From Thermoflexales bacterium (lineage in GTDB: Bacteria; Chloroflexota; Anaerolineae; B4-G1), in NCBI GenBank assembly GCA_007123205.1, contig SKLM01000380.1:1-33931 (forward strand): a stretch of DNA of 33,931 nt, read 5' to 3'. This document shows, piece after piece, positions 1-9,248 of the stretch. Position numbers and translations under genes: made by a program. Below the pieces are notes generated by a model, which was not told the DNA's origin, did not search any database, and saw only the letters and a program-made list of their open reading frames with translations. The first letter of the stretch is position 1. The number at the start of each line of letters is the position of its first letter.

Positions 1-723
1 ATCCAGGGGAACGTCTTCGCCGGAATACGGCTGGCGGTCTCCCAGTGGTCGCTGCAGGCCGACACCATTCGGGTCAGCGGACAGGGGCACGAGATCACGG
101 ACAACCTCATCGGCCTCGACGACCAGGAGACACCCATCGGCGTCTGCGGCCGGGCCATCTTCCTCACCGACAGCCCGAAGCATCTACTGGTCCAGAACAA
201 CCAGATCATCGACCCTCAGCTGTCGGCGATCTCCCTCAACGGGATCCTGTATGACGGTACCACTCTGCGCCGCAACGTGATCACCAGGACCGGCCCCTGG
301 CCTCAGGTGGATGGTAACCCCGAGCCGGAGGACGCCATCCAGCTCGGTCCCCGCCTTCCAGAACCCTTCCGCGAGTTCCAACCGGCCAGGGTAACCACCA
401 TCGACGGAACCACCGTGGAGGGCACCAGTGGGAGCCACAGCCCGTGCCCCAACTGCGTCATCGAGCTCTTCCTGGACGATGCAGACGGGATCGTGGAAGC
501 GATAGCTTCTCTGGCGGTGGTGACTGCCGACCCGCAGGGGCACTGGACGGCCACGCTCAGCGAGCCCCTGGCCCCCGGCCATGGGATCCGCACCACCAGC
601 ACCTCGGCCCAGTACAATACCATCCCTGGTATGAGTGCGGGCACGACCACCGGCCTGTCGTCCTTATACCTGGAGGGGCCCGAAGCTTATCAGGTCTTCC
701 TGCCCCTCATCATACGGCGCTGA
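1..723 (+). CDS. C-terminal part of a secreted parallel beta-helix (right-handed) repeat protein; 5' end lies outside the window
   Basis: Frame 1 is open from base 1 to the TGA at 721-723. Translation has repeated N-x-I / GNVF, DNLIG, NNQI, RNVI beta-helix rungs, then a CPNC...ELFLDD Ig-like segment and the tail VFLPLIIRR. Confidence 0.75.
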   Translation: MQGNVFAGIRLAVSQWSLQADTIRVSGQGHEITDNLIGLDDQETPIGVCGRAIFLTDSPKHLLVQNNQIIDPQLSAISLNGILYDGTTLRRNVITRTGPWPQVDGNPEPEDAIQLGPRLPEPFREFQPARVTTIDGTTVEGTSGSHSPCPNCVIELFLDDADGIVEAIASLAVVTADPQGHWTATLSEPLAPGHGIRTTSTSAQYNTIPGMSAGTTTGLSSLYLEGPEAYQVFLPLIIRR

Positions 724-804
724 GGCCCAAGACCCGGAGGGACATCCCATCGAGCCACCGTCAGGCCGAACGTCCCTACTCAGGCCGTCTGTGATGAAGG
801 AAAA

Positions 805-838
805 GGCGCTGTCCGACTTGATGCCGTCGGACAGCGCC
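805..838. repeat. Perfect 13-bp inverted repeat (hairpin, terminator-like)
   Basis: GGCGCTGTCCGAC (805-817) / loop TTGATGCC / GTCGGACAGCGCC (826-838). On the minus strand the stem is followed by TTTTCC. Confidence 0.7.
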
Positions 839-1002
839 TCCAACGTGGAGCGCGCAGCGATGCCCACACGGCCGCGACAGGGGCATAGAAAGCCGTCAGC
901 AGCGATGGACCTGAGCTCACAGCACTGATGAGGACCGGCCTTCAGGCACCGCCTTCAGCACCTGGGCCGGTACCGCTGTGCTTACACCAGGGAGAGTCAG
1001 CG

Positions 1003-1245
1003 ATGGAGGATACCCCAACGTCCGATGCCCTTCAGCAAGGCGAGGCTGTACCGCCCCGCTACGTCAGCTTCATCGTGCGGTGCCAGGCGCGCATCGGAGG
1101 CGGCGTGCGCGCGCGTCTGCTGGAAGTTCGCTCCGGGTTCACCTGCTCCGTGGACGACCTGGACCAGCTGCCGGATATCGTAAGGCGGCGGTTGGCACAG
1201 GCTTCCGACCAGCCCGAAGGACTCCAGGACAGAGGGTCCAGGTAG
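1003..1245 (+). CDS. Hypothetical small protein (about 80 aa from the internal ATG)
   Basis: ORF 928-1245; internal ATG at 1003 preceded by GGGAGAG. Product MEDTPTSDALQQGEAVPPRYVSFIVRCQARIGG... Confidence 0.4.
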   Translation: MEDTPTSDALQQGEAVPPRYVSFIVRCQARIGGGVRARLLEVRSGFTCSVDDLDQLPDIVRRRLAQASDQPEGLQDRGSR

Positions 1246-1271
1246 TGGCCCTCTGGTGGGATCAGCTGTCC

Positions 1272-1311
1272 GCAGCGCCTTGGAATACAGTGATTCCCTT
1301 CAAGGCGCCGC
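1272..1311. other. Imperfect stem-loop between the hypothetical gene and the DedA-like gene
   Basis: GCAGCGCCTTG...CAAGGCGCCGC (one mismatch) enclosing a GGAAT/ATTCC sub-stem. Confidence 0.4.
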
Positions 1312-1648
1312 AGCTCCCTGCACCAACGGCCGGATGGTACATCGCGGCGCAAAGACCGCAGTTGCCGCCCGCCCGCGCACCGAGCTCGCGGATCACCCCC
1401 GTCAGGGAACGGGCGCGGCTCCCAGCCCACGGCTCACCCGCCCGCCCCAACGGGCCGAGCGGGCGTCGCTGCGGTGAATCACAGACCAGCCGAGGGCCCC
1501 AAGGACTCCCTGAAGCCAAGTATGATCACCACCCTGGCGTTTCGCCCGAAACCTGCTACACTATCATGTTCTGAACCAGCTCGGTGGTCGAGCCAGCTCA
1601 TCGACCGTGCGGGGCATCATCCCGTGCCCGTTGTGGAGTGATACGAAG

Positions 1649-2362
1649 ATGGGACTGATCCCACAGCTGCTGGCTTACCTCGAGATGCAGGCCAACCACA
1701 TCCCGCTGGAGCTGTTTACCTTCTTCGGCACCATCCTCGAGGAGATCCTGGCGCCGATCCCATCCCCCTTCGTGATGACCATCACCGGTAGCATCGCCCA
1801 TGCTCAGGGCCACTTGCTCGCATATCTGATCGTGGTCTCCATAATCGGGGCCGCCGGCCGCGTCGTAGGCACCAGCTTTCTCTATCTCCTGGCCGATCTC
1901 GCCGAGGACATCGTCATCGGCACGTTCGGGTCCTTCTTGGGCGTCTCGCACAGAGAGGTCACACAGATCGGCTCCAAGTTCGACGGTACGGCCCGAGACT
2001 ACCTGACATTGATCGTGTTGCGGAGCATTCCCGTGATGCCAAGCTCGCCCATCTCCGTAGTCTGCGGTCTGGTGAAGCTCAACTTCAAGGTCTTCGCCAT
2101 CGGGACCGCCATCGGCAGCGTGTTCCGCAACCTGTTCTTCCTCTACATCGGGTACACGGGCCTGGCGGCGACCGAGTCGTTTATGGCAGGTCTGGAGGGA
2201 GTGGAGACGGTGGTCCAGATCGTCTTCGTCCTGGCGCTGGCTGGGGGCTTCTACACCTTCTACAGAAAGCGCGAGAGAGGCGAGCTTCTTAAGGATACGG
2301 AGAACACGCCAGAGGCCGGAGAGGTCGCTAGCGACGCAGAGGTACCACCCGACCGGGAGTGA
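1649..2362 (+). CDS. DedA / VTT-domain (SNARE-associated) family membrane protein
   Basis: EEILAPIPSPFVMTITGSIA motif, hydrophobic segments; ATG at 1649 with upstream GGAG (longest ORF begins at 1607). Confidence 0.75.
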   Translation: MGLIPQLLAYLEMQANHIPLELFTFFGTILEEILAPIPSPFVMTITGSIAHAQGHLLAYLIVVSIIGAAGRVVGTSFLYLLADLAEDIVIGTFGSFLGVSHREVTQIGSKFDGTARDYLTLIVLRSIPVMPSSPISVVCGLVKLNFKVFAIGTAIGSVFRNLFFLYIGYTGLAATESFMAGLEGVETVVQIVFVLALAGGFYTFYRKRERGELLKDTENTPEAGEVASDAEVPPDRE

Positions 2363-2499
2363 GGGAGACCCACAGGTAACCCCAGCGACAACAGAGGTGT
2401 TCAACCAGCCCGGCCCCCACTGCGCCAGCGAGACGCAGCCCGTCGAGTGAGTGGGTGGTGAGGATGGATGGAGACTGGGCGAATTCGAAGAGGAGAACG

Positions 2500-3540
2500 A
2501 TGGATGATAGAGCCCTGGCTTGCGATCGGTGCGGCGCTGAGGTACCCAACGGGAGTCGCTTCAGCCCCACCCGCGGTCACCCCCGCGTTCAAGAAGCGCT
2601 ATCCGATGACGGCCAGCAAGATGCGATTGCGTGGGAGACGGACATTCGGCTGGCGACCAATCCGCTGGTGGTGAAGCAGTTGATGCTGATAGCCCTAAGC
2701 TCCGGCCTGTTCATGGCCTTTCTGTTGAGCTTCGTGCTGGCAACGACAGGGGATTATCGGGATGTCCCGATGATGCTGCTGATCTCGCTGGCGGCAGCTG
2801 GCGGATTGGGGCTTCTCCTGCTCCTGGTGACCCTCGTCATCTTCGGCAACCGCATCCGGGTCCGCTTCATCGTGAACCACGAGGGGGCACTCTGGGAGAC
2901 GGTTGACCCCCGAGTCTTGAGCGGCAGCCGTCTGGCGATGCTGGCCGGCGTGTTGGGGCCCAGCCCTCAGGCAGCCGGGGCCGGCGGTCTCGCAGTGTCC
3001 CGGGAGAAGGAACTCGTCCGGTGGGACGAGTTCTCCGCCGTGCAAGGTGACGAGCGTCGGCACACGATCGTCCTGCGCAGCAGCTGGCGACCGCTCATGA
3101 TGGTCATCTGTCTCCCCAGCAACTACGAGCACGTGCTCCGCACCGTCAACCAGCGGGTCGTTCCCGCGCCCGCAGCCTCCAGAGCGGGCCGGAAGCCCGT
3201 GGGCAGAGCGCTGCTCCGCACCGCAATGGCAGCCGCCTCAACCGCACCGTTGTTCATGCTGTCGGCCTATCCTTTCGAGCTCGACATCTTCCTGCCGCTG
3301 GTCACGTTTCTGTTTGCGTTGGCCACCGTATGGTTGGTGCCGCTCTTCGGCTGGGTGGTAATGGGCTGTGCCGCCGTCCTGGCGGTCCAGATCACGGGGG
3401 TCGGCCTCTCCGAGTTTGCCTGGCTGTACGGCTACGAGCGGCTCATCTTCTTCCTGGCTTACGCCGGCCTGACGTACCTGGCATGGTTCTCGTGGCGCTC
3501 CGTGCGAGGAAGGATACTCCCGCTGCTGATGGAGACGTGA
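2500..3540 (+). CDS. Multi-pass membrane protein with an N-terminal degenerate zinc-ribbon-like motif
   Basis: ATG at 2500 with AGGAG upstream; CDRCGAEVPNGSRFSPTRG near the N-terminus; several TM-like stretches. Confidence 0.7.
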   Translation: MDDRALACDRCGAEVPNGSRFSPTRGHPRVQEALSDDGQQDAIAWETDIRLATNPLVVKQLMLIALSSGLFMAFLLSFVLATTGDYRDVPMMLLISLAAAGGLGLLLLLVTLVIFGNRIRVRFIVNHEGALWETVDPRVLSGSRLAMLAGVLGPSPQAAGAGGLAVSREKELVRWDEFSAVQGDERRHTIVLRSSWRPLMMVICLPSNYEHVLRTVNQRVVPAPAASRAGRKPVGRALLRTAMAAASTAPLFMLSAYPFELDIFLPLVTFLFALATVWLVPLFGWVVMGCAAVLAVQITGVGLSEFAWLYGYERLIFFLAYAGLTYLAWFSWRSVRGRILPLLMET

Positions 3541-3550
3541 CACCACGCCT

Positions 3551-3568
3551 CGCCAGAAAGAACTGGCG
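3551..3568. other. Stem-loop just downstream of the membrane protein gene
   Basis: CGCCAG-AAAGAA-CTGGCG, 11 nt after the stop at 3540; no T-tract. Confidence 0.4.
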
Positions 3569-3987
3569 CTGATTCGCAGGCCCAGGGGGTCCAAGGGCAA
3601 CCATAAGTGCCCCGGAGTGACACACGGATTGAGTCAGGAGACAGCCCGGTAGCAACAACCCTCAGACCTGCGCCCCCTGTCAGGTGGATGAGCCTAGCGA
3701 CATAGAGGGGATCCGGGAACTGGAAAGAGCCCTTCTGGAGCTGGAGGCGGACAGCGAGGACCGCCGGATAGCGCAAGCCACCCTCACCCAGTGAATCTTG
3801 GAAAGAGACGAGCTGACCAGGATCGGCCACGAAGCGATCGTTGTGCTCCTCGCGAGAGGGAGCCGGGAAGCAGTCATCGGCTCGCCGGAGAGCGAGCGAT
3901 CCACCGCCCGGCACGAGACGGCGGTCGCTGAGCCAATGGGCTGACCAGTCTGCCCCAGCATCAGGGCAGGCCGTCCTTGAGGGTCGA

Positions 3988-4200
3988 TCAGAGTGCTCGA
4001 ACGCTCCAGGCGTCCTGCGCCTGGTGGTAGACGAGGGAGAAGCGGCGACCGTCGGAGACGCGCACCCGGAAGCGAAGCTGGCCGGGTGTACGGGCCTCAG
4101 CTTCGACCTCCTCCACCGGCAACCGGCGCCCTTCGACAAGGAGGGCCCGTGGTCGCTCGGGGTACCGCGACCCGGCGTAACACTGGACTATGATCGTCAC
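3988..4200 (-). CDS. Small conserved-type hypothetical protein in apparent operon with galU
   Basis: 70 aa, MTIIVQCYAGSRYPERPRALLVEGRRLPVEEVEAEARTPGQLRFRVRVSDGRRFSLVYHQAQDAWSVRAL; GTG start about 20 nt after the galU stop; resembles short DUF6504-like beta proteins (recollection only). Confidence 0.6.
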   Translation of the reverse strand: MTIIVQCYAGSRYPERPRALLVEGRRLPVEEVEAEARTPGQLRFRVRVSDGRRFSLVYHQAQDAWSVRAL

Positions 4201-4220
4201 GGCTCAACGGGCGGCGAGCC

Positions 4221-5081
4221 TCAGCGGATGACGGACCGCATATATGCGATCAGCTCCTCCCGCATGTCGTCACGCCGCAGGCTAACCTCGATGCACGCCT
4301 TGAGCTGGCGCAGCGGGTCACCGGCAGCCATCCAGACCCCATCGATGGGATGCACCGCCACCCGGGACCGGTTGGCCAGCGCGTCCACCGCGTCGGCCAA
4401 CCACAGCTCGCCGCCCTTCCCCGTCTCCAGACCATCCAGCACATCGAAGATCTCGGGGGTGAAGACGAAATGCCCAATCTGGACCAGGTTCGAGGGCGCC
4501 GTCCCGGGGGCAGGTTTCTCGACGATGCGGGTCATCTCGTTGTCGGAGCCAGGCTTCAACTCCACACAGCCGTAGAGGTGGGTCTCGTCGTCGGGGACCT
4601 CCTGCACGGCCAGAACCGCGGCCGGTGTCTCGCGATAGAAGGTGTCCAGAAGCTGCTGCGGGATCGGCACATCGCCCGTCACGATGTCGTCGCCAAACAT
4701 GTAGTAGAAGGGCTCGCCCGGGGTTAGCCAGTTGCGGGCCGCCAGCGCCGGCGTGGCATTGCCGTACGGCAGATCCTCCGGCTGGCGCACGAAGACGATG
4801 TCCGCCATCGTGTCGATCCGCTCCATCGACTCTAACAGGTCGACCTTCCCCGATTCCTTCAGATGCTCCCGCAGCTCGAGATCGGGCGAGAAGTGACTAT
4901 GTACCACGTGGCTGTTGTCTCTCGCCACGACGATGATCTCTGTGATCCCTGCCGCCACCAACCCCTCGACGTGGTACTGGATCAGCGGCTTCCCGGCGAT
5001 GGGGATCATCTCCTTGGGAACGGCTTTCGAGGCCGGAAGGAACCGTGTCCCGAACCCTGCGATGGTGATGATACCTTTCAC
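4221..5081 (-). CDS. galU: UTP--glucose-1-phosphate uridylyltransferase (GalU-type nucleotidyltransferase)
   Basis: MKGIITIAGFGTRFLPASKAVPKEMIPIAGKPLIQYHVEGLVAAGI; FGDDIV; VEKP. Confidence 0.92.
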   Translation of the reverse strand: MKGIITIAGFGTRFLPASKAVPKEMIPIAGKPLIQYHVEGLVAAGITEIIVVARDNSHVVHSHFSPDLELREHLKESGKVDLLESMERIDTMADIVFVRQPEDLPYGNATPALAARNWLTPGEPFYYMFGDDIVTGDVPIPQQLLDTFYRETPAAVLAVQEVPDDETHLYGCVELKPGSDNEMTRIVEKPAPGTAPSNLVQIGHFVFTPEIFDVLDGLETGKGGELWLADAVDALANRSRVAVHPIDGVWMAAGDPLRQLKACIEVSLRRDDMREELIAYMRSVIR

Positions 5082-5249
5082 TGCCTAACTCCTCGTGTGT
5101 GCATCAGTCGCGAACTGGTCCGACCGTGACCCCGCCACCATGCGCCAGATGCCGTCATCCACCAGGGGATCTGCGCAGAACACAGGCCGGTAACCCCTGC
5201 CTCCGATTCGCGCTCTCGGCGATGACTCTCTAACCAAGCGAGCCCCAGG

Positions 5250-6713
5250 TCAGAGATCCGGCCTTCTCGCCCGCCAGTCATAGGCCTGTTCGTAGGCGTA
5301 AGCGACCCGCAGGGCGCGCTGCTCCCCAAAAGCCGGACCGGTCACCTGCAGACCAATGGGCAATCCCTGCTGGTCGAAACCGCAGGGAACGCTCAAGCCG
5401 CATATGCCGGCCAGATTCATTGAGAGGGTGAACACATCCGACAGATACATCTGCAGTGGGTCGTCGATCTTCTCGCCGATACCGAACGCCGTCGTGGGAG
5501 TCGTGGGTCCGAGGATGACGTCCACCTCTTCGAAAGCGGCGTCGAAATCGGCCTTGATCAGCGTGCGCACCTTCTGGGCCTTCAGATAGTAAGCGTCGTA
5601 GTAGCCAGCCGACAGACTATGTGTCCCCAGCATAATACGCCGCTTCACCTCAGCGCCGAACCCGCGCCCACGGGTGCGTTTGTACATCCCGTCCAGGCTG
5701 TCCGCCTCCTCCCGGTGACCGTAACGTACTCCGTCGTAACGCGCCAGGTTGGCGCTCGCCTCGGCCGGGGCGATCAGGTAGAACGCGGGCAGCGCGTAAT
5801 CAGAATGCGGCAGGCTCACCTCGCGTACCTGGGCGCCTAGCTCGCCCAATCTGTCCACCGCCGTCCACACGGCCGCTTCCACCTCCGGCTGAAGCCCTTC
5901 CACGAAGGCCTCCTGCATCACCCCTATGCGTACGCCCTTCACGTCAGCGGTCAGCAGAGCCGCATAGTCGGGCACGGGAAGGTCTGTGACCGTCCCATCA
6001 CAGGGATCCGATCCGGCGATAGCCCCCAACAAAACCGCCGCATCCGTCACGTCCTTAGTCAGGACGCCCACCTGGTCCAAAGAGGACGCGAAGGCGATGA
6101 GACCGTAGCGGCTGACCCGCCCGTATGTGGGTTTGAGCCCCACCACACCGCAGAGGGCGGCAGGCTGACGCACACTGCCCCCGGTATCGCTTCCCAGGGC
6201 CGCCACGCACGCGTCTGCAGCGACGGCGGCCGCGCTTCCTCCGCTCGAGCCACCGGGCACCCTCCCCAGATCCCACGGGTTCCGTGTGGCAAAGTACGCC
6301 GAGTTCTCCGTGGAAGAACCCATGGCGAACTCGTCCGTGTTCGTCTTGCCAATGATGACAGCGCCGCCCTCTTTCAACCGACGTACGACTGTGGCGTCGT
6401 ACGGGGGAACAAAGCCCTCCAGAATCCGGGATCCGGCCGTCGTGGGAATACCCTCGGTACACAACACGTCCTTCAGCGCGATCGGAACGCCCAGAAGCGA
6501 TCCCCTCTCGCCTGCAGCCCTCCGCTCGTCGGCCGCCCTCGCCTGTCCCATCGCCTGCTCCGGGGTCACTGTCAGATAGGCCTTGACCGCGCCATCGGTC
6601 GCCGCTATGCGGTCCAACACTGCCTCCGTCAGCTCCACGGATGTGATCTGCCCGGCAGCCATCCGCCGACCGGCCTCGTGAATCGTCAATCGGATAAACT
6701 CTGTGGCGCTCAA
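5250..6713 (-). CDS. gatA: Asp-tRNA(Asn)/Glu-tRNA(Gln) amidotransferase subunit A
   Basis: Amidase signature [18 protein letters not shown]...[13 protein letters not shown]; likely TTG start at 6713 ([10 protein letters not shown]), 4 nt after the gatC stop. Confidence 0.93.
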   Translation of the reverse strand: MSATEFIRLTIHEAGRRMAAGQITSVELTEAVLDRIAATDGAVKAYLTVTPEQAMGQARAADERRAAGERGSLLGVPIALKDVLCTEGIPTTAGSRILEGFVPPYDATVVRRLKEGGAVIIGKTNTDEFAMGSSTENSAYFATRNPWDLGRVPGGSSGGSAAAVAADACVAALGSDTGGSVRQPAALCGVVGLKPTYGRVSRYGLIAFASSLDQVGVLTKDVTDAAVLLGAIAGSDPCDGTVTDLPVPDYAALLTADVKGVRIGVMQEAFVEGLQPEVEAAVWTAVDRLGELGAQVREVSLPHSDYALPAFYLIAPAEASANLARYDGVRYGHREEADSLDGMYKRTRGRGFGAEVKRRIMLGTHSLSAGYYDAYYLKAQKVRTLIKADFDAAFEEVDVILGPTTPTTAFGIGEKIDDPLQMYLSDVFTLSMNLAGICGLSVPCGFDQQGLPIGLQVTGPAFGEQRALRVAYAYEQAYDWRARRPDL

Positions 6714-6717
6714 TGCT

Positions 6718-7011
6718 CTACTCCAACGCCGCCGGAACACGGAAACAGCCGCCCTCGGTGTCGGGAGCGTTCTCCAACACCTGCTCCCGTTGCAGGGGCG
6801 GTCGGGCCTCATCATCGCGCATCACGCTCCGCAGCGGCAGCACTGACGCCGTGGGAGGGATCTCCTCCGTGTCCAGCTCCTGCAGCCGCTGGAAGTGCTC
6901 CAGGATAGCCGCAAGCTGCTCCCGATATCGGGAGATCTCCCGGCTGGACAGGGCAAGCCGGGCCAGATCGGCGATGTGTTCTACGTCTTCTCGGCTTAAC
7001 TTCATCGGCAC
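6718..7011 (-). CDS. gatC: Asp-tRNA(Asn)/Glu-tRNA(Gln) amidotransferase subunit C
   Basis: [52 protein letters not shown]. Confidence 0.93.
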   Translation of the reverse strand: MPMKLSREDVEHIADLARLALSSREISRYREQLAAILEHFQRLQELDTEEIPPTASVLPLRSVMRDDEARPPLQREQVLENAPDTEGGCFRVPAALE

Positions 7012-7109
7012 CCCCTGACGTGTACGGCCTCTTTCACACCCAATCAGAGACGAACCCAGGACCCGACTTTCGGGACCGCGGTCTTCCGACAGACTGTCCG
7101 GTCGCCCCG

Positions 7110-8873
7110 TTATCCTCTCCCGACCAAGGCCTCCTTCAGTCCCAGACAGACGTCGGCCGCGCCCATCTTGAATAGCTTCGGCCAGTTGAAGGCCCGTACG
7201 TCGAACGGCAGATCTAGCTCCGTCTTCTCACAGACAGTGGACGTGTTTGCCCGGTCGATCTGTGGCTTGAGCGCCTGCAGCTCGCGCTCCAGCTCCTCAG
7301 GTGCGCACCGAGCCACCAACTCGTCGATCTGAGCCATCAGCGACACCGCTCGCTCGATGCGGTCCTCCGTCTCCGCGGCGATCTCCGGCTCCACCAGGCC
7401 GAACTTCGCCTTCAGTGCGTTCAGCCGCCGTCCGGCCTCATAAGTCACAGCCGCGATGTCGTCCCGGCTCATCCACTCCGTCTCATAGTTGAGAATGTGC
7501 TTCCAGGTTGGGGCCAGGAGCGCCCTCCGGTGCTCCTCCAGTGTACGGTAGCGGATGTTGTAGCCGTAGATCTCCGGCTTCTCGTAGAACAAGCTTCCCG
7601 GATCCACAAAGGGCGCCAGAGGCCCGATAAAGGGGATGAAACGCCCGTCGTTAAACCGGGTCAGCAGTTCCTCGCAGTAGTCGACGCCTTCGAGCACCGA
7701 TTCCCGCGTCTGCTGGGGAAGGCCGGTCATGAAGAACAGATCGAAGCGCCGGCACCCGACGTCCAGACACGCCTCGATCGTCCCCTCGATCGCCTCGTTC
7801 GAAAAGTTCTTGTGAAGCGCACGACGCACAGCCCCATCGTGTGACTCCGGTGAGAACTCGATCACGAAATCGGGCAGCGCGTCGGCCAACTCAGCGGCGA
7901 ACTCAGGGCTCATCGGCGTGAAGATCTCCAGCATGGCCTGACCCGGGTAGCCCCGCACGGCCCGCAGGAACCGACGCGCGTGGTCCACTCCCGCCTGCCG
8001 GATGTCGCCCAGTATGAACGCGGGCCCGCGGCTGATCTCGTACATGCGAAACAGATCCTCCGCCAGCCGCTCCGGCGAACGGTACGCCGGGGCATGCCGC
8101 CCGGAGATCAGCTCAGAGGCAGAGGCCGATCCCCCGCAGTACGCGCAGTCATGTCGGCAGCCCCGCACGCTCAGGGCAGCCATGACCGGATACTCCATCC
8201 AATGGTCGAAGGGCACGTGATTGAAGAAATCCCCGCTCCGCACAACAGAGCGCACCATCTGGCGGTAGTCCATGTCCAGGTGATCGAGGCTCGGAGGTAC
8301 GTACGTCTGAGGGTTGGCGTGCACCGTGCCCGATTCGTCCTGCCAGGTCAGATTGGGGATCCGCGACAGCACCGCCGGGTCGGCTCCACCGGATGTATCC
8401 AGCAGATGCTCCATCAGCCGGAGAAGTGGCTCCTCCGTCGAGTCGCCCCGCAGCACATAGTCGACCTGGGGGTAGCGGATCAACTCATCATGGAAGTAGC
8501 TCGCCGAGAACCCTCCGAAGACAATGGGCGCGTGGGGATGATGCCGTCTCACCAGATCGGCCACGGCCAGAGACCCGTGGGCGTGGGGCAACCAGTGAAG
8601 ATCGATGCCGAAGACCCGTGCCCCGCGCCGCGCAATGAACCGTTCGGCATCGAAGCGTTTCGAGCGGACCATCGCCGCCGCCAGATTGGCAATGCGCGTA
8701 CGAAGCCCCGCCTTCGTCAAATAGGAGGCCATCGTGGAGAACCCGACCGGATACATGTCGAAGATGGGCTCGGACGGTACCAGGTCGCTGGTCGGCCCCC
8801 ACAGTGTCGGACGACTCCGAAAGTCGTAGACAGTTGGCGCATGCAGGAAGATCAGATCCGCAGACGGCATCAC
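7110..8873 (-). CDS. B12-binding domain / radical SAM domain protein
   Basis: N-terminal cobalamin-binding-like region, then RGCRHDCAYCGG (CxxxCxxC) radical-SAM cluster motif; looks like the TIGR04190-type family. Confidence 0.85.
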   Translation of the reverse strand: MMPSADLIFLHAPTVYDFRSRPTLWGPTSDLVPSEPIFDMYPVGFSTMASYLTKAGLRTRIANLAAAMVRSKRFDAERFIARRGARVFGIDLHWLPHAHGSLAVADLVRRHHPHAPIVFGGFSASYFHDELIRYPQVDYVLRGDSTEEPLLRLMEHLLDTSGGADPAVLSRIPNLTWQDESGTVHANPQTYVPPSLDHLDMDYRQMVRSVVRSGDFFNHVPFDHWMEYPVMAALSVRGCRHDCAYCGGSASASELISGRHAPAYRSPERLAEDLFRMYEISRGPAFILGDIRQAGVDHARRFLRAVRGYPGQAMLEIFTPMSPEFAAELADALPDFVIEFSPESHDGAVRRALHKNFSNEAIEGTIEACLDVGCRRFDLFFMTGLPQQTRESVLEGVDYCEELLTRFNDGRFIPFIGPLAPFVDPGSLFYEKPEIYGYNIRYRTLEEHRRALLAPTWKHILNYETEWMSRDDIAAVTYEAGRRLNALKAKFGLVEPEIAAETEDRIERAVSLMAQIDELVARCAPEELERELQALKPQIDRANTSTVCEKTELDLPFDVRAFNWPKLFKMGAADVCLGLKEALVGRG

Positions 8874-9097
8874 CGACTACCTCCCGTTGAGCAGCCCATT
8901 TTCCCGCGGCAGATTCCGCCCACAGCGTCACACCCTGAGCCCATCAAGCTTCCAGGACACCCCTTCAGGCTTCCCAGGCCGCCAGCCATGAGTCCAAGGC
9001 AGCGGCCGTGGTGAGCACCGTACAACCATCCGCGACGTAGGAGGTCTGTGTCGGTGGGTCACCTCGACATGCACGCCCACTCTCCACGCCGCGTGAG

Positions 9098-9125
9098 ATT
9101 GTAGCACGTCCTCATCTACGGACAA
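9098..9125 (-). promoter_or_regulatory. Candidate sigma70-type promoter for the radical SAM gene
   Basis: Minus strand TTGTCC - 16 nt - TACAAT. Confidence 0.45.
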
Positions 9126-9248
9126 GCCCTCCCTGGCCGCCCGGGCAATGGCCACCACGATTCCTTTGCCCACCCCCAATAAGTCCCACTGCTGCGTCGC
9201 CGGCCGTTCCACTCCGGCGGCCGGAACCTCCCGCTCCCGCCCGGGAAA

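Noticed and set aside
927-975. CTGATGAG resembling a hammerhead ribozyme core
   Set aside because: No GAAA box or matching stems follow at the required positions.
1598-2404. 268 aa minus-strand ORF opposite the DedA-like gene
   Set aside because: Antisense shadow of a clear DedA/VTT coding region; composition (His/Gln/Asp-rich) not protein-like.
3459-4139. 226 aa minus-strand ORF
   Set aside because: Overlaps coding-like sequence on both strands; low-complexity Arg/Ser/Pro composition typical of GC-rich shadow ORFs.
7980-9014. 344 aa plus-strand ORF
   Set aside because: Antisense to the radical SAM CDS; no recognisable motifs.
8928-9212. 94 aa minus-strand ORF between the MttB-like and radical SAM genes
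   Set aside because: Contains the candidate promoter of the radical SAM gene; sequence gives no family signal. Left uncalled.
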